From the NCBI GenBank assembly GCA_023399455.1, contig JAEWPN010000005.1, positions 1 through 27,635 on the forward strand: 27,635 nucleotides of DNA. Direction: 5' to 3'. The DNA is from Bacillota bacterium (GTDB taxonomy: Bacteria; Bacillota; Clostridia; Lachnospirales; Lachnospiraceae). This document shows positions 1-7,373 of this stretch, piece by piece. Numbering within the stretch: the first letter of the stretch is position 1; the number at the start of each line of letters is the position of its first letter. The position numbers and the translations under genes were made by a program. A model generated the notes under the pieces. That model searched no databases. It was not told the DNA's origin and worked only from the letters and a program-made list of their open reading frames with translations.

Positions 1-19
1 AATAACGGAGGATTAAATT

Positions 20-871
20 ATGAATGCTTTGGAAATAACAAATTTAACGAAAGAATACAAGGACTTTAAGCTGGATAATGTCAGTCTGAAGCTGCCGTCC
101 GGATGCATCATGGGACTTATTGGAGAAAATGGCGCAGGAAAAAGCACGATGATTAAGCTGATCATGGACGCGATAAAACGTGACAGCGGGGAGATAATCA
201 TACTCGGTAAGGAGAACCGGTCCGATGATTTTAAGCTGACCAAAGAGGATATCGGCATCGTACTGGACAATATCGGATTCCCGGAAATCATAACGGCGAA
301 GCAATTGAACGCCATTATGAAAATGACTTATCAGAATTGGGAGGAAGAGGCCTATTTTCGCTATATTGAGCGTTTTTCCCTTCCCGAAAAAAAGCCTATC
401 AAGGACTACTCCAGGGGAATGAAGATGAAACTGGCGATAGCAGCCGCGATGTCTCATCGTGCGAGGCTTCTGATCCTGGATGAAGCGACCAGCGGACTGG
501 ACCCGATCGTAAGGGATGAAATCCTCGATATTTTCCTTGAATTTACGAGAAAAGAAGAGCATTCCATTCTGATCTCTTCGCATATTGTCAGCGACCTCGA
601 GAAGCTGTGTGATTATATTGCCTTTCTTCATAAGGGAAAGCTTATATTCTGCGAGGAAAAGGACCGCCTTCTGGAAACTTATGTAATGCTGCACTGCAAA
701 AAGACTGAACTGAATGAGCTGCAATTGTCAGCGGTAAAAGGTAAAAGAGAAAATAGCTACGGGATCGACGCGCTGGTGGAGCGTAAAAAGGTGCCGAGGG
801 GAATGAACGTAGAAAATGCGTCGATTGAAGATATTATTTTATTTATGGTAAAAGGAGCGGATAAACAATGA
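20..871 (+). CDS. ABC transporter ATP-binding protein (YtrB/BcrA-like)
   Basis: This is the cytoplasmic ATPase of an ABC exporter and should power the permease encoded next to it. The 283-residue protein has a Walker A motif GENGAGKST at residues 35-43, a variant signature YSRGM near residue 130, Walker B plus D-loop LLILDEATSGLD near residue 150, and an H-loop ISSH further on. About 70 residues after the core are poorly conserved, as in other drug/peptide-type ATPases of this group. The start is fixed by GGAGG at 7-11, nine bases before the ATG. Its stop overlaps the permease start by four bases (ATGA), so the two are translationally coupled. In related operons a GntR regulator often lies just upstream; here that would fall outside the window. 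The substrate cannot be told from sequence. Confidence 0.93.
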   Translation: MNALEITNLTKEYKDFKLDNVSLKLPSGCIMGLIGENGAGKSTMIKLIMDAIKRDSGEIIILGKENRSDDFKLTKEDIGIVLDNIGFPEIITAKQLNAIMKMTYQNWEEEAYFRYIERFSLPEKKPIKDYSRGMKMKLAIAAAMSHRARLLILDEATSGLDPIVRDEILDIFLEFTRKEEHSILISSHIVSDLEKLCDYIAFLHKGKLIFCEEKDRLLETYVMLHCKKTELNELQLSAVKGKRENSYGIDALVERKKVPRGMNVENASIEDIILFMVKGADKQ

Positions 872-1527
872 AAGGATTACTGTTAAAGGACTTTTATATG
901 ATATGGAAGCAGGCGAAGATCATGCTGATCCTCGTAATAGCCTATATTATCATCGGTGTGATAAGTGACAACTCATTTTTGACAGTATTCGCGGTCATAT
1001 TTATGGCAATGCTGCCGATTACCGCACTGGGACTCGACGAGAGGAGCAACTGGACCAACTATGCGGCTATGCTTCCCTTTTCCAAACAGGATATTGTTAT
1101 GAGCAAATACGTATTCGGACTGGCAGGGGTAGGGCTGGCGGTTATACTGTATGCTGTCCTGAGCGTACTGACTAATATGGTCAAAGGCGAAGGGGCACAG
1201 ATTGATTCCATTTTGCGGATGATTGTACCTTTGCTTTCCATTTCATTCATTTTTATAGGGACTAATTTGCCTATTATGTTTAAGGTTGGGGTGGAAAAGG
1301 GCAGATTGTGGTATATGCTGTCGTTGATAGTACTCATGGGAGGATCTACCTTTTTCGTCAGTCTTCTGAACGGCAAAGTGGGTTTAAGTGCGGTTTCCGG
1401 ATTTCTGCAAATGGATATACAGATGGATCAATTGACGCAAAGTATAATCATTCTTGCTTTCTGCGCCATACTGCTGCTCGGTTCGATGAAGCTTGCGATC
1501 AATGCATTTGAAAAGAGAGACTTATAA
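868..1527 (+). CDS. ABC-2 type transporter permease
   Basis: This is the membrane partner of the preceding ATPase: 219 residues with about six hydrophobic segments. They begin with MLILVIAYIIIGVI near residue 18 and end with a helix near residue 195 (IIILAFCAILLLGSM). The layout (short basic N-terminus, then a membrane pair followed by a loop with LDERSNWTNYAAMLPFSK) is typical of ABC-2 permeases of the bacitracin/YtrC-like class. The ATG overlaps the ATPase stop. The gene ends three bases before the end of the convergent cutC gene, so the two transcripts run into one another without a separate terminator. Transport direction and substrate are unknown. Confidence 0.88.
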   Translation: MKGLLLKDFYMIWKQAKIMLILVIAYIIIGVISDNSFLTVFAVIFMAMLPITALGLDERSNWTNYAAMLPFSKQDIVMSKYVFGLAGVGLAVILYAVLSVLTNMVKGEGAQIDSILRMIVPLLSISFIFIGTNLPIMFKVGVEKGRLWYMLSLIVLMGGSTFFVSLLNGKVGLSAVSGFLQMDIQMDQLTQSIIILAFCAILLLGSMKLAINAFEKRDL

Positions 1528-1529
1528 GG

Positions 1530-2294
1530 CTAATTAGGGAGTGCTTCGTCCAACAGCTTTTTGACTGCGGAGATCTCCCCTGTATCCGTTCTCCATATTT
1601 CGTATTCGCTCATGCCGGGAATGCCCATGGAGACGTGAGGATTACGAAAACGCATTTCACTTTCCACGATTTTTTTTCCGGACATATGGAAAGAGGTGAC
1701 GGAGGTTTCTTCGAGCAGCGTACGGACAGCGGTTTCGTCGATTCCAGCACCTGCCATTATAGCAATTGAGCTGTCCGCTTCCTGGCTTAATCGTCTGATT
1801 AAGTCAATGCCTTTTAGACAAGAAGACTCCTGACCGGAGGTAAGAATGCTGTGGATGCCGAGATTTTTGGCCTCTTCCATTGCCCTGAAAGGGGACTTGC
1901 ACATATCGAAGGCACGGTGAAGGGTTATACGCATATTGCCGGCGTGGGCTATGAGTTCCTTCAGTTCAGGAACTGCCAGCTCGCCGTCGGTGTTTAAACA
2001 ACCGATAACGATGCCTTCAGCGCCGGCATCCCGGAACATGTCTATTTCCTTGATCATAATGTTCAGCTCGTGAAAGCTGTAAAGGAAATCTCCGAAGCGG
2101 GGGCGTATTAAGACATGAATAGGGATATCCACCGTTTCCCGGATCTGTTTAAATAGGGCGAGGGTGGGGGTTGTACCGCCGATGATCAGATTGGAGCAAA
2201 GCTCCAGCCTGTCGGCGTTCCCCTTTTTGGCATTGATCGCGGATTCGACGCTGTCAACGCAGCATTCTAATAGGTAATTTGGGGTGAGAGTCAT
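1530..2294 (-). CDS. cutC: CutC family protein (copper homeostasis family, TIM barrel)
   Basis: The 254-residue product has the CutC signature along its length: ECCVDSVESAINAKKGNADR at the N-terminus, RLELCSNLIIGGTTPT, then HVLIRPRFGDFLYS, GIVIGCLNTDGELAV, LHRAFDMC, ILTSGQE and IMAGAGI. The family is a cytosolic TIM-barrel protein. It was linked to copper tolerance in E. coli, but its biochemical role is unsettled. I chose the start at 2294 (MTLTPNYLL) because AAAGGAGT sits at the right distance upstream; an in-frame ATG at 2336 would add 14 residues without a ribosome binding site. It is separated from the divergent-side neighbour by a terminator hairpin and is probably monocistronic. Confidence 0.9.
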   Translation of the reverse strand: MTLTPNYLLECCVDSVESAINAKKGNADRLELCSNLIIGGTTPTLALFKQIRETVDIPIHVLIRPRFGDFLYSFHELNIMIKEIDMFRDAGAEGIVIGCLNTDGELAVPELKELIAHAGNMRITLHRAFDMCKSPFRAMEEAKNLGIHSILTSGQESSCLKGIDLIRRLSQEADSSIAIMAGAGIDETAVRTLLEETSVTSFHMSGKKIVESEMRFRNPHVSMGIPGMSEYEIWRTDTGEISAVKKLLDEALPN

Positions 2295-2351
2295 ACGAAC
2301 TCCTTTCTTTTTCAATATAAATGCTGATAAGAACACTTTCCTAATTATATA

Positions 2352-2394
2352 AAAACAGATACAGTGAGCAGAGATGCTTTACTGTATCTGTTTT
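2352..2394 (-). terminator. Intrinsic terminator downstream of the 98-residue gene
   Basis: A perfect 14-bp stem (2352-2365 paired with 2381-2394) encloses a 15-nt loop. On the minus strand the right arm is followed by a T run (TTTTTATA). It lies after the stop of the gene at 2453-2749 and before cutC, so it should end that transcript. The A/T-rich ends would also allow some function on the plus strand. Confidence 0.7.
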
Positions 2395-2452
2395 AAAATA
2401 CACATGTTTTTCCGATACAGACATATTTTAATACTGTAAAGACGTACACGTC

Positions 2453-2749
2453 TTAGCCCTGCACCGGTCTATAGCGTTTATTGAACTTGTCAGCGCCGCA
2501 TACATGGCGTTCGTCGTCGTTTTCGGTAATGATATAATCTCCTTCACGGATGAAGATGACTCCCCGTCTGTTTTGGATAAAAGGACATACAATGGCACCG
2601 TCCGGTCTGGTAATTTGAATCAAGTTGTCGGAACTGATCCAGCCATTTGTAATAACCTTGGTGTACAGTTCAAAACCGTCTTCCATTCCTTTATTCAGTT
2701 CGTATTGCTCTGCGTTTACAACTAAAGACGTCCGTTCATATTTTTTCAT
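2453..2749 (-). CDS. Small hypothetical protein, phage-associated type
   Basis: A 98-residue soluble protein without signal peptide or membrane segment. The C-terminal half reads REGDYIITENDDERHVCG followed by FNKRYRPV. This matches a pattern I know from small proteins of Clostridia and their phages (G-D-Y/W-I-I ... G/D-E ... V ... F...Y.PV); their function is not established. A strong GGGAGG lies 11 bases upstream of the ATG, so the gene is clearly expressed as a unit, and a terminator hairpin follows it. It may be a phage remnant or a domesticated gene; no other phage gene is nearby. Confidence 0.75.
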   Translation of the reverse strand: MKKYERTSLVVNAEQYELNKGMEDGFELYTKVITNGWISSDNLIQITRPDGAIVCPFIQNRRGVIFIREGDYIITENDDERHVCGADKFNKRYRPVQG

Positions 2750-2864
2750 TGTTCAGCCTCCCTTATCTTATGTACTCTCCCATTTAGTGTATTTATGAAA
2801 AGTCCATAAATACGCCTTCCCTTGTATATATTCTAGCTTAGTTTGAAAAAAATTACAATGCTTA

Positions 2865-2894
2865 TTGACAACACAATATTATATATTGTATAGT
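2865..2894 (+). promoter_or_regulatory. Promoter with embedded inverted repeat (putative PadR operator)
   Basis: TTGACA at 2865-2870 and TATAGT at 2889-2894, 18 bases apart, form a good sigma-A-type promoter for the PadR/DUF1700/DUF4097/PspC genes. The spacer contains a perfect inverted repeat, ACAATAT-TAT-ATATTGT, at 2873-2889. A repressor bound there would block polymerase. PadR proteins commonly repress their own operons, so this is the best candidate for the autoregulatory site (inference). Confidence 0.65.
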
Positions 2895-3043
2895 ATGAAT
2901 TAAGAAATGATAGTATATGTCATATAATATTATAGTTAACAATAAGCTGAAGGAAGAATTTGAGAAGCTAGTTGGCATAAAGGAGTGCAGAATCGGAAGG
3001 TTATGAGAAGAATATTTAATATGGTACGAAAGGAGTAGGTTAA

Positions 3044-3370
3044 ATGGTATTTAATACGGGAGCGGCACTGCTTGATGCAATTGTACTCGCAGTTGTGTCT
3101 AACGATCCGGAGGGGACTTATGGCTATAAGATAACCCAAGAGGTAAGGCAGGTCATAGAATTGTCAGAATCAACACTATACCCGGTGCTGAGGAGGCTGC
3201 AGAAGGATGAGTGTTTGGAAGTATATGATATGGAATGTGCCGGAAGAAACAGAAGGTACTATAAGGTAACAGAAAAAGGAAGGGTGCAGCTTTCGCTGTA
3301 CAAAAGCGAGTGGAAGAAATATTCTCAGAAAATAAGCGGAATGTTCGAGGGAGGAATCGTACATGAATAG
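3044..3370 (+). CDS. PadR family transcriptional regulator
   Basis: A 108-residue winged-helix protein. The family pattern is clear: LLDAIVLAVVSNDPEGTYGY at the start, ITQEVRQVIELSESTLYPVL as the recognition helix region, then RRLQKDECLEVYD and GRNRRYYKVTEKGR for the wing, ending in a short dimerisation helix. PadR proteins with adjacent DUF1700 and DUF4097 genes typically repress that operon. The start is set by AAAGGAG about ten bases upstream. Its end overlaps the DUF1700 start by eight bases, indicating coupled translation. The likely operator is the inverted repeat in the promoter at 2873-2889. The inducing signal is unknown. Confidence 0.92.
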   Translation: MVFNTGAALLDAIVLAVVSNDPEGTYGYKITQEVRQVIELSESTLYPVLRRLQKDECLEVYDMECAGRNRRYYKVTEKGRVQLSLYKSEWKKYSQKISGMFEGGIVHE

Positions 3371-4034
3371 ATTGGAATTTATGCAGAAATTGGAATCGCT
3401 TCTCTCCGATATATCAGATGGAGAAAGAGAAGAGGCATTACAATACTATAACAGCTACCTGAACGATGCAGGAGTAGAAAATGAGCAGGAGGTACTTGAG
3501 TCTCTCGGTACACCCGAAAAAATAGCGAAGACGATTAAAGAAGGCCTGGGCGATAACGCAGCAGTAGGGGAATTTACGGAGACGGGGTATAAGGATTATA
3601 CTGCACAGCACGAAGAAAAGAATGAAGTGATAAAAAAGAAAGAAAAGAAAGCACTTTCGGGCGGTATGATCGCTCTGATTGTCATTTTGTGTATTCTGGC
3701 CTCTCCGCTCCTGGTTTCCATAGCAGGAGGACTTATTAGTGCCGGAGTGGGGATCTTTGTGGGTGTTCTGGGATTTTTCCTCGGGATAGCGTTGGCGGGC
3801 ATCCTGCTTTTTGTAACGGCTGTTGTGCTGCTCGTAATAGGGATCGGATATTTATTCTATGCGCCGCTGGCAGGAGTTTGCCTGATTGGAGCGGGCCTGT
3901 TTGTCGGAGGGCTTTCTCTGTTTTTTATCTGGCTTACTGTTTGGATATGCATAAAGGCAATTCCGTGGCTTATAAGAGTAACTGCGGATTTGATCGGCAA
4001 GCTGTTTAGAAAAAAAGGAGGTGAAAGGGCATGA
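3363..4034 (+). CDS. DUF1700 (HAAS-type) membrane protein
   Basis: The 223-residue protein starts with a helical domain of about 65 residues. MNRLEFMQKLESLLSDISDG, then EREEALQYYNSYL and EVLESLGTPEKIAKTIKEG, is the HAAS/DUF1700 signature found next to PadR genes. After a charged linker (KKKEKKALSGG) there are about four closely packed glycine-rich membrane helices from about residue 100 to 205. Proteins of this type are thought to work with PadR and envelope-stress modules, but no activity is established. It overlaps PadR at its start and the DUF4097 gene at its end (ATGA), so the three form one translational unit. Confidence 0.88.
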   Translation: MNRLEFMQKLESLLSDISDGEREEALQYYNSYLNDAGVENEQEVLESLGTPEKIAKTIKEGLGDNAAVGEFTETGYKDYTAQHEEKNEVIKKKEKKALSGGMIALIVILCILASPLLVSIAGGLISAGVGIFVGVLGFFLGIALAGILLFVTAVVLLVIGIGYLFYAPLAGVCLIGAGLFVGGLSLFFIWLTVWICIKAIPWLIRVTADLIGKLFRKKGGERA

Positions 4035-5053
4035 ACAAGTTTACGAAGATTTGTTTGATTACCGCATTGATTCTGATTCTGGTTGGGGGTACAATATGTG
4101 TGATAGGATTTGTGAGCGGCGGCTGGAAGCAGGTTGATGAGATCGGACAGAACAGCTCCTGGGCGAAGATGTTATATGGAGTGTCATATGCCTATACCGG
4201 GAATTGGGATAATGATACAGAAGACTGGGCAGACAGCATAGATGATCGGACTTTCGATAGTATAGAGAATGAGGATTACGACGATAACTGGGACTTCGAT
4301 ATGGAAGATTGGGGCTTTGATGATGCAGAGAACTGGGATTACAGTGGAAAAGGAATTACTGTAGGAAGTGATTACAACCAGATTGAGGCGGGAGAATCGG
4401 GCATAAAGAAAATGTACATTGCGATCGGAGGAGCGGCGCTTTATATAAAGGAAGCGCAGGACGGGAATTTTGGAATCCAAAAAGACGGCGTGGGAGTATA
4501 TGAATATTATGCAAAAGACGGTGTGCTGCATCTGACTGGCGATTACAAGAGATTTGTAAAAGATGGAGAGAAGATATACCTTTATATCCCTGAAGGAACG
4601 CACTTCGAGAAGGTAGCGATAGCGGAAGGCGCAGGCCTGGCAGATTTGGGGGAACTGGATGCGGATGAAATTGAATTACAAATAGGCGCAGGGATGGCGA
4701 CCTCGGATAAAATCAATTGCCGCAGCCTGAAGATGGACATCGGTGCCGGGAAAGTGACGCTGGAAGGAGTAAAAGCGCAGGAGCTGGAAATGAATGTAGG
4801 GGTAGGGCATGCGTATATAGAGGCTGACATTACGAAGGAAATAGATGTGGCGTGCGGACTGGGTGCCGTAGAGCTGGTACTTTCCGGTTCGGAGAAAGAT
4901 TATAATTATAAAGCGAGCTGTGAGGCCGGAAGTATTAAAATAGGAAACAGAGTATATGGTGCTCTTTCCGGCGATACATTTGTGGATAACGATGCCGGGA
5001 AAGATTGTTCGCTGGAGTGCGCTATGGGTAATATTGAATTATCCTTCGAATGA
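4031..5053 (+). CDS. DUF4097 beta-strand repeat protein, membrane anchored
   Basis: The 340-residue protein has a single N-terminal membrane segment (residues 7-29) and a large presumably extracytoplasmic part. From about residue 125 on, repeated short beta units (GIKKMYIAIGGAALYI, EKVAIAEGAGLADLG, EIELQIGAGMATSD, LKMDIGAGKVTLEGV, ELEMNVGVGHAYIEA) match the DUF4097 beta-solenoid fold seen in LiaG/YvlB-like proteins of cell-envelope stress operons. Residues 58-104 form a strongly acidic, tryptophan-rich insert that is unusual for the family. GGAGGTGAAAGGG precedes the start. It is encoded in the PadR operon and probably acts in envelope sensing or protection (inference). Confidence 0.85.
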   Translation: MNKFTKICLITALILILVGGTICVIGFVSGGWKQVDEIGQNSSWAKMLYGVSYAYTGNWDNDTEDWADSIDDRTFDSIENEDYDDNWDFDMEDWGFDDAENWDYSGKGITVGSDYNQIEAGESGIKKMYIAIGGAALYIKEAQDGNFGIQKDGVGVYEYYAKDGVLHLTGDYKRFVKDGEKIYLYIPEGTHFEKVAIAEGAGLADLGELDADEIELQIGAGMATSDKINCRSLKMDIGAGKVTLEGVKAQELEMNVGVGHAYIEADITKEIDVACGLGAVELVLSGSEKDYNYKASCEAGSIKIGNRVYGALSGDTFVDNDAGKDCSLECAMGNIELSFE

Positions 5054-5107
5054 GGAGATAAACAGTTGTAACAAAAACACTTTAAAATAAAAAAAGAAAA
5101 GGATGGT

Positions 5108-5311
5108 ATGAATATGGATAACGAATATAAGAAGTTGACGAGGTCGAAATTTAACAGGATGATTTGCGGTGTCTGCGGAGGGCTTGGTAATTATTTGAGA
5201 ATGGACCCTACGGTGGTGAGATTGATTTGGTTAATTCTGAGTATAGCTAGCTTTGGAACGGGACTGATCATATATCTGGTTGCGGCCATTGTTGTTCCGG
5301 AAGAAGATTAA
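5108..5311 (+). CDS. PspC domain membrane protein
   Basis: This is a 67-residue PspC-domain protein: KLTRSKFNRMICGVCGGLG and then YLRMDPTVVRLIWLILSIAS, followed by a membrane segment ending IVVPEED. PspC domains belong to phage-shock/LiaY-like envelope stress responses and sit in the membrane. Two in-frame ATGs (5108 and 5114) follow AAAGGA; the second has the better spacing, so the true protein may be two residues shorter. It is the last gene of the PadR module, 54 bases after the DUF4097 gene, and a strong hairpin follows it at 5364-5398. Confidence 0.92.
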   Translation: MNMDNEYKKLTRSKFNRMICGVCGGLGNYLRMDPTVVRLIWLILSIASFGTGLIIYLVAAIVVPEED

Positions 5312-5363
5312 TACTGCGATTTCCGTAAGAAGACTACAATAGAATAATATGATTAAAGCCTTG

Positions 5364-5398
5364 TTAAGGGTATTCTCCGGTCAGGAGAATACCCTTAA
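5364..5398. terminator. Bidirectional hairpin between pspC and the ECF gene
   Basis: A perfect 15-bp stem, 5364-5378 against 5384-5398, with a five-base loop GGTCA, lies between two convergent genes and ends three bases before the ECF stop codon. Neither side has a long T run, so termination may be moderate, but position and symmetry fit a shared terminator. Confidence 0.7.
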
Positions 5399-5400
5399 TG

Positions 5401-5991
5401 CTATTTGATGGTACCTATGTTGAAGAATAGACCGGACTTTTTCAACGCAGGACGCAATGCCATATATACGGCAACGGATACGATAGAGGAGGTCACCGCA
5501 TTGATGGAGGTTGCAGCGATGTTCCATGCAAGAGTGATCTCAGCAGCAGGCTTTCCAAGGATGAGAAGCTTGTAGTAATATCCAATGAGAGGATCGAAGA
5601 TTACGTTGAAAAGGAGTCCGCTTACCGCGGCCAATACAGTCCATTTAAATACTTTTTTTGAATTGGTCTCCGTAGAAATCTTGCCGAATTTGTGGGCGAT
5701 AATGCCGGTTATGAAACCGATGAAAAACTTAAGCAGGAAGGTCTTGGGGGCATATACAACATAGACCGGATCCATAAGGTCGCCGATAGTCATTCCGAGA
5801 GCACCGCCAAGGCCTCCGGATACCCCGCCGAGAAGCAAAGCCCCAATAACACATACGGCATTTCCCAGATGGATAGAGGTGGCGTCACCTCCAGGCAATG
5901 TGATTTTAATTTGTAAGAAAGTGAATACTACGTAGGACAAAGCAGCGATTAAACCGATAAATACAATTTTATAAACCTTTTCATTTCTCAT
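5401..5991 (-). CDS. ECF transporter S component (substrate-binding membrane subunit)
   Basis: A 196-residue integral membrane protein with about six helices. It belongs to the ECF S-component group by its conserved N-terminal half: GLIAALSYVVFTFLQI, then IHLGNAVCVIGALLLGGVSG, GGALGMTIGDL and APKTFLLKFFIG. This is the pattern of the ECF-type vitamin transporter S family (Pfam ECF-ribofla_trS/DUF1393-like). S components bind a vitamin or precursor and borrow a shared EcfAAT energy module, which is not encoded in this window. The vitamin cannot be assigned, and no riboswitch that would name it is visible upstream. GGAGGAG precedes the ATG. Confidence 0.85.
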   Translation of the reverse strand: MRNEKVYKIVFIGLIAALSYVVFTFLQIKITLPGGDATSIHLGNAVCVIGALLLGGVSGGLGGALGMTIGDLMDPVYVVYAPKTFLLKFFIGFITGIIAHKFGKISTETNSKKVFKWTVLAAVSGLLFNVIFDPLIGYYYKLLILGKPAAEITLAWNIAATSINAVTSSIVSVAVYMALRPALKKSGLFFNIGTIK

Positions 5992-6044
5992 TACAGTTTC
6001 TCCTCCTATGATTTTATTTTGTTATGTACTAATGTTTAAATCAC

Positions 6045-6072
6045 ATTATACTCAGAAATGGAACTGTAAAAA
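6045..6072 (-). promoter_or_regulatory. Possible promoter of the ECF S-component gene
   Basis: On the minus strand TTTTTA (6067-6072) and TATAAT (6045-6050) are separated by 16 bases. The -10 is perfect and the -35 weak. A 7-bp inverted pair AAAAAGT/ACTTTTT next to the -35 might be an operator, but it is short. Confidence 0.4.
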
Positions 6073-6193
6073 GTGCCATTTTGAAACTTTTTAACTATGC
6101 CAGTTTGCGATTCTTTTATAGTAGAAGAATCGATGTATATGCGAAAAAGAATGTGTGATAAAATGGTATAAAAAGAAAGGCATGGCTATTAAT

Positions 6194-6574
6194 ATGAAAT
6201 TAAATCATGTACATCATGTGGCAATTATTGTTTCCGATTATAAAAAATCAAAACATTTTTATGTGGATTTGTTGGGATTTGAGGTGGTTCGTGAGAATTA
6301 CAGGCAGGAGCGAGGCGATTATAAGCTGGATCTAAGGCTGGGAGATATGGAGCTGGAGCTGTTTGGGATACCGGAAAGTCCTAAGCGGCCTAGTTACCCG
6401 GAGGCTTGCGGACTGAGGCATCTGGCTTTTAAGGTAGAGAAGATCGAAGAGGTTATAGAAGAGCTCAAGGGACTAGGAATCGAGACTGAGCCTGTCCGTA
6501 TGGACACATTTACGGGGAAAAAGATGACTTTCTTTGCGGATCCGGACGGATTGCCGTTAGAATTGCACGAATAG
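6194..6574 (+). CDS. VOC/glyoxalase-fold protein (YaeR/SMU1112c-like)
   Basis: The 126-residue protein is a single vicinal-oxygen-chelate unit made of two beta-alpha-beta-beta-beta repeats. HHVAIIVSDYKKSKHFY opens the first and LRHLAFKVEKIEEV the second. Metal-ligand candidates are in place: His in HHVAII, Glu in MELELFG, His in LRHLAF and Glu in PLELHE. Close relatives are annotated as lactoylglutathione-lyase-like or YaeR; the real substrate is unknown. I start at 6194 (MKLNHVH), behind AAAGAAAGG. Upstream in-frame ATGs at 6155 and 6182 have no properly spaced binding site. Confidence 0.85.
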   Translation: MKLNHVHHVAIIVSDYKKSKHFYVDLLGFEVVRENYRQERGDYKLDLRLGDMELELFGIPESPKRPSYPEACGLRHLAFKVEKIEEVIEELKGLGIETEPVRMDTFTGKKMTFFADPDGLPLELHE

Positions 6575-6710
6575 GGATAGAATGCTATGATAAAATATAT
6601 AATTTATGCACTTGCAGGTTGCCGAAATGAACTTATAAGTTGGTAGATGTTAATGGATGAGTTTATTATAATGATATTTGACAATTATAATATTCCTATG
6701 GAGGTATACA

Positions 6711-7265
6711 ATGAAAAAGATTATCCTGACATCAGCCGGCTTTGAAAACAAGAAAATCGAGCAAAAGTTTCTCGATATGGTTAATAGACCATCGAATGAA
6801 ATAAGGGCAATATGGATACCGACTGCTGCTACTTATGATGCTGCAAAAGCTGTACTGCCAAAGTGCATGGACGATCTGCTGAATGCGGGTATAACAGCTG
6901 AAAACATAAAGACCTATAATCTTGACTATGTAATGGAATATGAAGAAATGGCTGATTTTGATACCGTTTATGTCTGTGGCGGTGATAGCAGATATCTTCT
7001 TGACAAAATGTATGAAGCAAATTTTGTAAGTCTGCTTAAGAGGTTCATTGATCAAGGGGGAATATATATTGGTGTAAGTGCCGGAAGTTGCATATGCGTG
7101 AATGGATTCGAAGATAACCTTGGATTTTTACCGTGTACATTAAGTGTGCACTGCATAGAAGGCAACATATCCGGGGACATAGACATTAACCATACTTCAC
7201 ACATAAATCTAACAAATAGTCAAGCAATTATCATTGAAGAGGAAGAGTGCTATATTCTTGAATGA
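6711..7265 (+). CDS. Peptidase E-like protein (peptidase S51 family)
   Basis: A 184-residue cytoplasmic protein of the S51 group. YVCGGDSRYLLDKM, followed by GGIYIGVSAGSCICVNGF, gives the nucleophile elbow with Ser123. A downstream His in SVHC is the likely second member of the triad. Family members either cleave Asp-X dipeptides or belong to a related non-peptidase branch with the glutamine-amidotransferase-like fold. The short length and the ending NLTNSQAIIIEEEE fit the shorter Lmo0363-like branch more than E. coli PepE (229 residues). GGAGG lies directly upstream of the chosen ATG; the longer in-frame reading from 6678 has no binding site. Codon use is AT-rich from here to 11.7 kb. Confidence 0.8.
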   Translation: MKKIILTSAGFENKKIEQKFLDMVNRPSNEIRAIWIPTAATYDAAKAVLPKCMDDLLNAGITAENIKTYNLDYVMEYEEMADFDTVYVCGGDSRYLLDKMYEANFVSLLKRFIDQGGIYIGVSAGSCICVNGFEDNLGFLPCTLSVHCIEGNISGDIDINHTSHINLTNSQAIIIEEEECYILE

Positions 7266-7268
7266 TAG

Positions 7269-7373
7269 CATTTTAAAACAAAGGGCTGGTATAAGGTTGA
7301 AAGAAAAGTGTTTTCAACTAATGATTTTGAGTCTGCCAAAGCGCACATGGGGTATAAAAATGAAACTGTCTGA
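7269..7373 (+). pseudogene. Coding-like remnant between the S51 gene and the XRE gene
   Basis: In a frame different from both neighbours, right after a TAG at 7266, 34 codons read like protein (GWYKVERKVFSTNDFESAKA, then HMGYKNETV) and stop at 7371-7373. There is no start codon with a binding site at its beginning. It could be the tail of a gene lost by deletion. I cannot name the family. Confidence 0.25.

Noticed and set aside
44..724. Long minus-strand ORF (226 codons) opposite the ABC ATPase gene
   Set aside because: It mirrors a gene with intact ATPase motifs, has no family pattern and no ribosome binding site.
6678..6710. TTGACA at 6679-6684 as -35 of the S51 gene
   Set aside because: A -10 at 17 bases would fall on the ribosome binding site and leave no leader; the overlapping TATAAT has only a weak -35.
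6711..7265. S51 gene as a C-terminally truncated peptidase E
   Set aside because: The ending matches the shorter branch of the family and the nucleophile is intact, so it is probably full length.
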